Origin: RGIG4576 sp964536025
Lineage (GTDB): Bacteria > Bacteroidota > Bacteroidia > Bacteroidales > Muribaculaceae
NCBI GenBank assembly: GCA_964536025.1
Contig: CAZHXA010000017.1
Coordinates: 1-45,505, forward strand
Direction: 5' to 3'
DNA: 45,505 bases
The position numbers and the translations under genes are program-made. Below, in pieces: positions 16,203-23,927 of the stretch. The notes below the pieces were generated by a model. The model was not told the DNA's origin. It saw nothing but the letters and a program-made list of their open reading frames with translations, and did no database searches. The stretch's first letter is position 1. Each line of letters begins with the position of its first letter.

Positions 16203-18179
16203 ATGAGAAAAAGAATTCAATATATATTGTTTGTGATTGTTGTAATGCAAGCCGTAGGAACTTGGGCAAAAGATAAAATGGTGATAGCCCCATCTTATGC
16301 GTGGACTATATCGCAACCCCTCGGTCAACGTTATGAATCGACAATAGATACTTTACAAGATAATTTTTCGCAGAAATATGTAACTTCGAACCAAAGTTTG
16401 GTCTTTGCTTCTACCGGTAATTATGGTGCACCCGGGCAAAATCAAATATTTTTTGAAAGAGGTCATATGTCGGAATTCTTTTTTGAAGATGCTATTAGCA
16501 ACTGGATACCTTCATTGGGAAAGCAAAAGTTCTATAACACACGCATACCCATGACTTTACTTACATATACATCAGGCGGAACTAAATATAACGGGCAAGA
16601 ACGTTTACAGGGGATATTCTCCGGCAATGTGAATCAAAAACTTCAAATAGGGGCGATGCTTGATTATATTTATTCAAAAGGAAATTATGAGTCGCAAGCA
16701 GCAAAAAATTTTATGTGGGGACTAAGTACCTCTTATACAGGGGACCGTTATGAATTGCAGGCATGTTTTAATAATTTCAATTCGTTGAATAAGGAAAATG
16801 GCGGAATAACCGATGACCGTTATATTACAGAACCTGCCGAAGTGCAAGGAGGGGAAAGCAAGGTAGATACAAGAAATATACCAACTAACTTGAGTGATGC
16901 ACATTCTCGTGTAACCGGACATGAGTTTTATATGAATCATCGTTATAAAGTGGGTTTTTATCGCACGTGGAAAGACAGTATAAACGATACTATCGAACAT
17001 AAGGAGTATGTGCCTGTTACGAGTTTTATTTGGACGATGGATTATAAGACTGGATTACATAGATATATTGATGAAAATGCGGCTGAAGACAGGAAATTTT
17101 ATGAAAACTGCTATTTATCTTTAAACGGAACAGATGAAAGAACTGAATATTGGCATTTATCTAATACTTTTGGCATCTCGATGCTTGAGGGTTTTAATAA
17201 ATATGCCAAATTCGGACTGGCAGCGTATGCAACTTATGAAGTGAGAAAATATAAGCAGGTAGCAGACAGTATGTTGTATGTAGCAGATAGAGATGCCAAT
17301 TTTACTCCTGCTCCTAATTTTGTAATTCCTCAAAAGGAGTCGGAAAACGTGGCATGGGTAGGCGGACAATTGACAAAACAAAAAGGCTCGATACTAACGT
17401 ATAATGCCAATGCACGTTTCGGTGTTTTGGGTAGTGTAGCCGGAGATATAGATATTTCTGGAGATGTAACAACTCGTATTCCGTTATTTGGCGATAGTGT
17501 ATCTATTACCGGTTATGGATATTTTAAAAATGAAGAAACCCCATATCTTACGAGAAATTATGTGTCAAATCATTTTATTTGGCAAAATAATTTCGATAAA
17601 ATGCGAAGAGTACGTCTTGGCGGAAAAATATATTTGCCACAATCGGGAACACACTTAAATATAGGTGTGGAAAACATGGAGAATTATGTGTATTTTGATA
17701 ATTCGGCTATGCCGGCTCAGTATGATGGAAATATACAAGTGTTCAGTGCTTCACTAAAGCAAAATTTGCGATTTAAAGCATTGAATTGGGACAACAGCCT
17801 TGCATATCAAAAATCAAGTAATGAAAAAGTGTTGTCATTACCGAAGTTTGCCATATATTCCAATTTGTATTTGAAATTTTTGATTTCGAGAGTGATGCAT
17901 GTTCAATTTGGTGTGGATTGTAATTATTATACCGAATATTATGCTCCGGGCTATAATCCGTCAACAATGGCATTTCATACGCAACACGAGGTGAAATGTG
18001 GAAATTTTGCGTGGATGAATGCTTATGCCAATGTAAAATTAAAAAAGACGAGATTTTTTGTAATGTTCTCTCATGTAAATCAAGGTGTTTTCGGAGGAAA
18101 CAATTATTTCTCAATGCCACATTATCCGTTGAATCCCAGAAAATTTCAAATAGGAATTTCTGTTGATTTTACAAACTGA
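16203..18179 (+). CDS. Putative porin (Bacteroidota Porin_10-like beta-barrel)
   Basis: A 658-residue outer-membrane protein with a signal peptide (about 1-22, ending GTWA). The body is a run of amphipathic strands rich in Tyr, Phe, Asn and Gly, for example KFGLAAYATYEVRKYK and FFVMFSHVNQGVFG, and the C-terminal strand KFQIGISVDFTN is barrel-like. The start IAPSYAWTISQPLGQRYES and overall length match the putative porin family of Bacteroidota. There is no plug or TonB box, so it should be a passive channel. It lies 13 bp ahead of a solute-binding-like gene, most likely in one operon. The substrate is unknown. Confidence 0.8.
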   Translation: MRKRIQYILFVIVVMQAVGTWAKDKMVIAPSYAWTISQPLGQRYESTIDTLQDNFSQKYVTSNQSLVFASTGNYGAPGQNQIFFERGHMSEFFFEDAISNWIPSLGKQKFYNTRIPMTLLTYTSGGTKYNGQERLQGIFSGNVNQKLQIGAMLDYIYSKGNYESQAAKNFMWGLSTSYTGDRYELQACFNNFNSLNKENGGITDDRYITEPAEVQGGESKVDTRNIPTNLSDAHSRVTGHEFYMNHRYKVGFYRTWKDSINDTIEHKEYVPVTSFIWTMDYKTGLHRYIDENAAEDRKFYENCYLSLNGTDERTEYWHLSNTFGISMLEGFNKYAKFGLAAYATYEVRKYKQVADSMLYVADRDANFTPAPNFVIPQKESENVAWVGGQLTKQKGSILTYNANARFGVLGSVAGDIDISGDVTTRIPLFGDSVSITGYGYFKNEETPYLTRNYVSNHFIWQNNFDKMRRVRLGGKIYLPQSGTHLNIGVENMENYVYFDNSAMPAQYDGNIQVFSASLKQNLRFKALNWDNSLAYQKSSNEKVLSLPKFAIYSNLYLKFLISRVMHVQFGVDCNYYTEYYAPGYNPSTMAFHTQHEVKCGNFAWMNAYANVKLKKTRFFVMFSHVNQGVFGGNNYFSMPHYPLNPRKFQIGISVDFTN

Positions 18180-18192
18180 TTTTGCCTGATAA

Positions 18193-19017
18193 ATGTCACC
18201 AATGGAGAAAAGAAATATTAAAAAAGGAAGCTTGGCTTTATATATATTGATGCTGGTAGGTGTTATATCTGCCATGGCAGTTTTGCGTAATTGCAACCTA
18301 TATAAAGGTAACGTATCGGCAAAAGATGGAAAAAAAAATGTTGTTGCAATAGAATATGCTCCTTTGTCGTATTATACTTATGATGACACGTTGGGGGGAT
18401 TTAGTTATGACTTGTTGCGAATGGTAGCAAAGCATGCTGGTTTAAAATTGGAGTTCCAACCAATGGTAACATTGTCGACTTCGCTTGAACAATTGAAGAA
18501 CGGAACGTACGATATGATTTGTGCCGAATTTCCGGTAACAAAGGAGACTAAGCAAGAATATTTGTTTTCTAACCCTATTTATATCGACCGACTGGTGCTT
18601 GTACAGCGAAAACAGGCTGATGGAACACTTGCTGTAACATCTCAATTGGGATTGGCTGATGATACGGTGTGGGTTGTTGAAGGTTCTACTATACAAACTC
18701 GTTTAGTTAATTTAAGTCACGAAATAGGTGACACTATTTATGTAAAAACCGATAAAGAATATGGTGCAGAGCAATTGTTCATGCGTGTGGTTAGTGGCGA
18801 AATAAAACAGGCTGTAATGAATGAGGGAGTGGCAAAAATTTTGGCTAAACAATATCCTAATGTAGATATTTCGACAGCAATAAGTTTCTCTCAGTTTCAG
18901 TCATGGATTTTTAAAAAGGACGACAATGTTTTGTGTGACAGCATAAATTCATGGCTTGAATGTGTGAAATCAACGTCCGAATATAAAGCTTTGAAAGAAC
19001 GTTATTTCCCGGAATAA
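18193..19017 (+). CDS. Membrane-anchored solute-binding-like protein (SBP_bac_3 type)
   Basis: A 274-residue protein with an N-terminal helix (about 13-31) that anchors or exports it, then a periplasmic type-3 solute-binding domain. The signature region is APLSYYTYDDTLGGFSYDLL, followed by AKHAGLKLEFQPM and YDMICAEFPVTKETKQEYLF. The fold is that of amino-acid binding proteins and of the N-terminal sensor domain of the MltF lytic transglycosylase; the lysozyme domain of MltF is absent. No ABC permease or ATPase gene is nearby, so it may be a sensor or a porin partner instead of a transporter component. A start at M4 (18202) is equally possible. Confidence 0.78.
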   Translation: MSPMEKRNIKKGSLALYILMLVGVISAMAVLRNCNLYKGNVSAKDGKKNVVAIEYAPLSYYTYDDTLGGFSYDLLRMVAKHAGLKLEFQPMVTLSTSLEQLKNGTYDMICAEFPVTKETKQEYLFSNPIYIDRLVLVQRKQADGTLAVTSQLGLADDTVWVVEGSTIQTRLVNLSHEIGDTIYVKTDKEYGAEQLFMRVVSGEIKQAVMNEGVAKILAKQYPNVDISTAISFSQFQSWIFKKDDNVLCDSINSWLECVKSTSEYKALKERYFPE

Positions 19018-19100
19018 GTAATATCTCAGCTAAAAATACATTGTGAATATTGATATCACCAACTGTTTTTGTCAACATTACCATATTGATAAAAAGCAAT

Positions 19101-19148
19101 AAAAAGAGACTGTACCGTAAAAACATAATCACGATACAGTCTCTTTTT
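19101..19148. terminator. Bidirectional intrinsic terminator
   Basis: Arms AAAAAGAGACTGTA (19101-19114) and TACAGTCTCTTTTT (19135-19148) are perfect 14-bp reverse complements around a 20-nt loop that can pair further. A and T runs at the ends give a U tract in both directions. It separates the convergent solute-binding-like gene (plus) and SGNH hydrolase gene (minus). Confidence 0.88.
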
Positions 19149-19171
19149 GTTATGAGAATATATTCTGTTTT

Positions 19172-20434
19172 TTATTTTGTAAGGTATTGTTTAAGAGCAT
19201 TAGCCCATGCTACATAGCCTTTTCCCATTAGGTGAAAACCATCGTTAGTATATTCGGCTTTTAAATCACCTTTTTCATCGCTTAGTACGGTTGTTATGTT
19301 TACCCAATCGATTTTGTGCTTTTTAGCTAACTTTTGAAGTTTTTTGTTTACTGCTTTTAAACGTTTTGCACTTCCTTTAAATTCGGCATACTTTTCATAA
19401 GTTGAATTTACAGGAACCGGACTTTGAAGAATGATTTCGGTCTCCGGAGACACTTCTTTTACTGCAAGAATAGCTTTTTCCATGTGTTTAACAATGGAAT
19501 CGGCATTAAATTGCGGATTTACATTAAGTTTAGTGTCTTTATTGAAATCGTAGTTGGACAACAAGATAAGTTTTTTAGGTTTGTTGGTTGCAATTTTCTT
19601 AGCATTCTTGTGTAAATTATCGCAGTTGTCGCCCCAAGAAGTACGCCACTTGATGTTGGGTATGTTTAGTAATTCGTGCCATTCAGCACCTCCTACAAGG
19701 CTGTGGCTACCGACCATTACAAAGTCGTTGTTGTTTACAGGATAGATTTCGGCATTAAGAGTTTGACCCGGTTCAAGCACATATTTAGCTACTTCTTCAC
19801 GCCACACTTTATAACCTTCATCGTTAAGGTGTAAACCGTCGTTAGTCATGTGCTTGAAGAGTTTGCATTGGCGGTCGGCAAGAAGAGGGAATAGGTTAAT
19901 CCATTTTACACCTTGACGACGTGCAACTTGTTCAAGCAAAACATTACCTTCAAGCATGGTTTGTTCTTTTCCTTTCATGTTTTTATAACGATTGAAATCG
20001 TTATTGATAGGTAACCAACTTTGAAGGAATAATTCAGTCTCAGGAGTTTCTTTTTTGATTTTAATAATCAAATTTTCCACTGCTGTTACAATGCTGTCGG
20101 CAGTAAGGTGGTGAGAAACGTCATTAACACCAATAAGTAGGAATATTTTTTTAGGGTGTCCTGATGTAACAAGTTCTACGCGGTCGGAAACTCCTTGTAC
20201 AACGTCGCTTACAATACCACGATTTTTAATATTAGGGTTGTTGAACATTTCATACCAGCGTCCGTTATTAGTAAGACTGTTACCTAAAAATACGATGTCG
20301 TGGCTATACACCGGCAGTTCTTCAAATAATGATTTACGTTGGTAATAATAGTCGTTGTACTTGTAAGTTTCGGTGGCTGTAGCAAAAAGAGAACTTACTC
20401 CAAGCAAACAAGCACAGATTTTTTTAATATTCAT
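19172..20434 (-). CDS. Secreted protein with two tandem SGNH/GDSL hydrolase domains, the second degenerate
   Basis: A 420-residue protein with a signal peptide (about 1-20). Residues about 45-220 are a complete SGNH esterase domain: nucleophile S53 in FLGNSLTNNG, block II G73, block III N104 in GVND, and catalytic D199 and H202 in NDGLHL. Residues about 235-418 repeat the same fold (the halves share PNIK, PETE, QS-P and NDG-HL), but the block II Gly is T265 and GVND is replaced by SNYD, so the oxyanion residues are lost; S245, D398 and H401 remain. SGNH enzymes remove acetyl or acyl groups from glycans. The gene lies upstream of nothing else on its strand and 22 bp after fcl, so it may be the last gene of the sugar-nucleotide operon. 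Confidence 0.82.
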   Translation of the reverse strand: MNIKKICACLLGVSSLFATATETYKYNDYYYQRKSLFEELPVYSHDIVFLGNSLTNNGRWYEMFNNPNIKNRGIVSDVVQGVSDRVELVTSGHPKKIFLLIGVNDVSHHLTADSIVTAVENLIIKIKKETPETELFLQSWLPINNDFNRYKNMKGKEQTMLEGNVLLEQVARRQGVKWINLFPLLADRQCKLFKHMTNDGLHLNDEGYKVWREEVAKYVLEPGQTLNAEIYPVNNNDFVMVGSHSLVGGAEWHELLNIPNIKWRTSWGDNCDNLHKNAKKIATNKPKKLILLSNYDFNKDTKLNVNPQFNADSIVKHMEKAILAVKEVSPETEIILQSPVPVNSTYEKYAEFKGSAKRLKAVNKKLQKLAKKHKIDWVNITTVLSDEKGDLKAEYTNDGFHLMGKGYVAWANALKQYLTK

Positions 20435-20456
20435 AGTTAATTAATTTGTAATGTTA

Positions 20457-21566
20457 TTATTGTAAATTTTCTATATACCAGTTAAATAGCGTTTTTACAC
20501 CGTTTTCTATTTCCATATTGTGTTTCCAACCTAAGGAATGTAATTTTGAAACATCGGTAAGTTTACGCATGGTTCCATCGGGTTTGGTTGTATCCCATTT
20601 TATTTCTCCGTGATATTGTATTGTTTTTTTGCATAAATCGGCAAGTTGAGCAATAGTAATTTCTTTACCGCTACCTATGTTTATGTGACAATTTCTAATT
20701 TCACGTTTAGCCATTTCTTGAGTGCATGGTTTTACCGAATCTCCACTATAAGTGTCATTGAAATTGATATTTTCCATAATGAAAACCGAAGCGTCAGCCA
20801 TGTCTTCACTCCATAGGAACTCGCGTATAGGTTTTCCACTTCCCCAAAGTAGTAAATGGTCGAAGTGTATGCCATATTTTGCAAAAATTGCTGTAATCTC
20901 CGATTCGCTTGCTTCTCCTGAAATACCTTCAACTGGGCGAGTGTTCAGGTCTTTACGTATTTTATCCCAATTATTCTCGTTAAGTAGCTTTGCAAGGTGA
21001 ATTTTGCGAATCATTGCCGGCAAAACATGACTTGTTTCAAGGTTGAAATTATCGTTTGGACCATAAAGATTAGTTGGCATTACCGCGATATAATTTGTTC
21101 CATATTGTAAGTTGAAACTTTCGCATAATTTCAAACCGGCAATTTTTGCAATTGCATAAGGTTCGTTGGTATATTCAAGCGGTGATGTGAGCAAAGAATC
21201 TTCTGTGATAGGTTGTTTTGCTTCACGAGGGTATATGCAAGTGCTTCCTAAAAAAAGTAATTTTTTAACACCATGCTTGAAACTTTCCCCTATTACGTTT
21301 TGCTGAATTTGCAGATTTTCGAAGATGAAATCGGCACGGTATAAGCTATTTGCCATTATACCTCCTACATGTGCTGCTGCCAAAATCACATATTCCGGTT
21401 TTTCTTCGTCAAAGAAACGCTTTACAGCTTGTCCGTCAAGCAAATCCAATTCTTTGTGAGTCTTTCCCACAAGATTGGTGTATCCCTTGCTTTTTAAATT
21501 GTTCCAAATAGCCGAACCAACAAGACCTCTATGACCTGCAATATATATTTTAGAATTTTTTTTCAT
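20457..21566 (-). CDS. fcl: GDP-L-fucose synthase
   Basis: A 369-residue short-chain dehydrogenase/reductase that converts GDP-4-keto-6-deoxy-D-mannose to GDP-L-fucose using NADPH, by 3,5-epimerisation and 4-reduction. The Rossmann motif is IAGHRGLVGSAIW (9-21). The catalytic triad is S108 (LGSTCIYP), Y137 and K141 (EPYAIAKIAG). At 369 residues it is longer than the about 320 of the E. coli enzyme; the extra segment lies around residues 190-230, as in Bacteroidota homologues. It follows gmd by 16 bp, so the two successive enzymes of the pathway are co-transcribed. Confidence 0.95.
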   Translation of the reverse strand: MKKNSKIYIAGHRGLVGSAIWNNLKSKGYTNLVGKTHKELDLLDGQAVKRFFDEEKPEYVILAAAHVGGIMANSLYRADFIFENLQIQQNVIGESFKHGVKKLLFLGSTCIYPREAKQPITEDSLLTSPLEYTNEPYAIAKIAGLKLCESFNLQYGTNYIAVMPTNLYGPNDNFNLETSHVLPAMIRKIHLAKLLNENNWDKIRKDLNTRPVEGISGEASESEITAIFAKYGIHFDHLLLWGSGKPIREFLWSEDMADASVFIMENINFNDTYSGDSVKPCTQEMAKREIRNCHINIGSGKEITIAQLADLCKKTIQYHGEIKWDTTKPDGTMRKLTDVSKLHSLGWKHNMEIENGVKTLFNWYIENLQ

Positions 21567-21582
21567 AATAGCAGTATTATCC

Positions 21583-22668
21583 TTATTTGATGAAATCAGG
21601 ATTTTCTTTGACCTTTTTGATGTCGTTGTCGACCATTATATTGATAAGTTCTTCAAATGATGTCTTTCGAGGATTCCATCCAAGTTTCTGTTTTGCTTTT
21701 GAAGGGTCTCCAAGCAATTGTTCCACTTCACATGGTCGGAAATATTTAGGATCAACTTCAACAAGTGTTTTGCTGGTTGCTTTATCAATACCTTTTTCGT
21801 CGATACCTTCACCTTGCCATTCAAGCTCAATACCAGCACGTCGAAAAGCTAAAGTGGTAAATTCTCTTACCGAGTGATATTCTCCGGTGGCAATCACATA
21901 ATCATCAGGTTGTTCTTGTTGCATTATGAGCCACATACATTCTACATAGTCTTTGGCGTATCCCCAATCGCGTAAAGCATTAAGATTGCCCAAATATAGC
22001 TTGTCCTGTAAACCGTTGATGATACGGGCTACTGCAAGGGTGATTTTACGAGTTACGAAAGTTTCGCCTCTGCGTTCACTCTCGTGATTGAATAAAATGC
22101 CGTTTACAGCATACATGCCATAGCTTTCGCGATAGTTTTTAGTAATCCAGAATCCATATAATTTAGCACATCCATAAGGACTGCGTGGATAGAATGGTGT
22201 GGTTTCCGATTGTGGAACTTCTTGCACTTTTCCATATAACTCAGATGTGCTTGCTTGGTATATGCGTGTAACGTTTTCTCTGTTTAGAATACGTACAGCT
22301 TCAAGTAAACGCAACGTACCCATTGCATCGGTGTCGGCAGTGTATTCGGGTACATCAAAAGATACTTTTACATGGCTTTGTGCTGCCAAATTGTAAATTT
22401 CAGTTGGCTTAACTTCTCTGATGATACGAATGAGAGAACTGGAATCGGTCATGTCTCCGTAATGTAGATTTATTGTACGATTCTGTTTCATGTCTCGCAC
22501 CCATTCATTGAAGTATAAGTGTTCGATGCGACCTGTATTGAAAGAGCTACTACGTCTTATTATACCATGTACTTCGTAACCTTTTTCAAGTAGAAATTCT
22601 GCAAGAAAAGATCCGTCTTGTCCTGTTATTCCGGTGATTAAAGCTACTTTCTTTTGTGTCTCATTCAT
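21583..22668 (-). CDS. gmd: GDP-mannose 4,6-dehydratase
   Basis: A 361-residue extended short-chain dehydrogenase that makes GDP-4-keto-6-deoxy-D-mannose, the first committed step to GDP-fucose. The NADP-binding motif is ITGITGQDGSFLAE (11-24) with RRSSSFNTGRIEH for the cofactor phosphate. Catalytic residues are T141 and E143 (QASTSELYGK) and Y165 with K169 (SPYGCAKLYG). Length and motifs are standard. It lies 56 bp downstream of the aminotransferase gene on the same strand with no evident promoter between. Confidence 0.96.
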   Translation of the reverse strand: MNETQKKVALITGITGQDGSFLAEFLLEKGYEVHGIIRRSSSFNTGRIEHLYFNEWVRDMKQNRTINLHYGDMTDSSSLIRIIREVKPTEIYNLAAQSHVKVSFDVPEYTADTDAMGTLRLLEAVRILNRENVTRIYQASTSELYGKVQEVPQSETTPFYPRSPYGCAKLYGFWITKNYRESYGMYAVNGILFNHESERRGETFVTRKITLAVARIINGLQDKLYLGNLNALRDWGYAKDYVECMWLIMQQEQPDDYVIATGEYHSVREFTTLAFRRAGIELEWQGEGIDEKGIDKATSKTLVEVDPKYFRPCEVEQLLGDPSKAKQKLGWNPRKTSFEELINIMVDNDIKKVKENPDFIK

Positions 22669-22724
22669 ATTGATATATAATGTTTATTCTGTGATAATAT
22701 TAAAAAAGTGAAAATAAGAAATCG

Positions 22725-23861
22725 TTATATTGATTTCATGAAATCAATAATTGTGTTTGCTACTCGATGAATGTCTTCATCATGTAGGCTTGAACCGCTT
22801 GGTAGGCATAGACCTGAATTAAATAATGTTTCGGCACAATTTCCGCCATAATAAGGAGCATCTTGATAAACCGGTTGCATGTGCATAGGTCTCCATAACC
22901 AACGGCTTTCTATGTTTTGTGTTTCGAGAGCTAATCTTAAATCTTCCGGAGTAAATCCGCATTTGTCTTCAAATGTAATTGTGGTAAGCCAAAAATTTGA
23001 GTTGAAATCATTAGAAGGATTTTGTTTGACATTAATTCCATCTAAATCTTTCAACAATTCAGTGTAAAGATTATGTATAGCTTTACGACGTTGTACATGT
23101 TGTTCTATAACCTCCATTTGTCCGCAACCTATACCTGCACTTATGTTGCTTAGTCGATAGTTATAACCGATAGTATTGTGATAATAGTACGGTTTGTTTT
23201 CTCGTGCTTGTGTTGCTAAGAATTTAATATGCTTGTCGGCTGTATCATCAGGGCAAATGAGAGCACCACCACCCGAAGTGGTAATGATTTTATTTCCATT
23301 AAAACTCAAAGCTCCATAATTCCCGAATGTTCCACACATTTTACCACAATAAGATGAGCCGAGTGCTTCGGCTGCATCTTCAAGTATTGGTATATTATAT
23401 TTATTGGCTATTTCAATAATTTCTTTCATTTTAGCCGGCATTCCGTAAAGATGTACAGGAATGATAGCTTTAGGATATTTTCCTGTTACTTTTTTTCTGT
23501 CGATGATAGCTTCTTCAAGAGCTTTAGGACACATATTCCATGTATCGGGTTCGCTATCGACAAAAACCGGTGTAGCACCTTGATATTTTATGGGATTGGC
23601 ACTTGCTGAAAATGTGAATGTTTGGCAAATAACTTCATCACCGGATTGCACACCCAAAGCAACAAGACCTAAATGAAGGGCGGCTGTGCCTGCACTTAGT
23701 GCAACAACATTGTGACTATTTAAGTAATTGCCAAGACGTCGTTCAAATTCGTCAACATTAGGACCTAATGGTACTACCCAGCTATCTTTGAACGCATCTT
23801 CAATCCATTTCATTTCTTCACCACCCAAATGAGGTATTGACAGAAAAATTCTTGAAATCAT
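22725..23861 (-). CDS. DegT/DnrJ/EryC1-family sugar-nucleotide aminotransferase (PglE-like)
   Basis: A 378-residue PLP-dependent aminotransferase. The PLP lysine is K191 in FNGNKIITTSGGGA and the PLP-nitrogen aspartate is D162 in LEDAAEALGS. From memory of the Campylobacter jejuni PglE sequence, the matches are strong (PHLGGEEMKWIEDAFK, EDAAEALGSSY, NGNKIITTSGGG, TQAREN, GYNYRLSN, CLPSGSS). PglE aminates UDP-4-keto-6-deoxy-GlcNAc, and Bacteroides capsule enzymes such as WcfR belong to the same group. The alternative is a GDP-perosamine synthase, which would use the Gmd product encoded next door. No UDP-GlcNAc dehydratase or acetyltransferase partner is present here. Confidence 0.85.
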   Translation of the reverse strand: MISRIFLSIPHLGGEEMKWIEDAFKDSWVVPLGPNVDEFERRLGNYLNSHNVVALSAGTAALHLGLVALGVQSGDEVICQTFTFSASANPIKYQGATPVFVDSEPDTWNMCPKALEEAIIDRKKVTGKYPKAIIPVHLYGMPAKMKEIIEIANKYNIPILEDAAEALGSSYCGKMCGTFGNYGALSFNGNKIITTSGGGALICPDDTADKHIKFLATQARENKPYYYHNTIGYNYRLSNISAGIGCGQMEVIEQHVQRRKAIHNLYTELLKDLDGINVKQNPSNDFNSNFWLTTITFEDKCGFTPEDLRLALETQNIESRWLWRPMHMQPVYQDAPYYGGNCAETLFNSGLCLPSGSSLHDEDIHRVANTIIDFMKSI

Positions 23862-23885
23862 ACTGTTTAAATGTTTTTATAATGC

Positions 23886-23922
23886 GAAGTTACGACATTT
23901 TGTTGAGAAATGTCGTAACTTC
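23886..23922. terminator. Strong hairpin between the A2M and aminotransferase genes
   Basis: Perfect 15-bp stem, arms 23886-23900 and 23908-23922, 7-nt loop. It lies 6 bp past the alpha-2-macroglobulin stop codon and 25 bp before the aminotransferase start, both on the minus strand. On the minus strand no U tract follows (GCATTATAAAA), so it may be a weak terminator, a partial attenuator or an mRNA-stabilising 3' hairpin. Confidence 0.6.
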
Positions 23923-23927
23923 AATGT

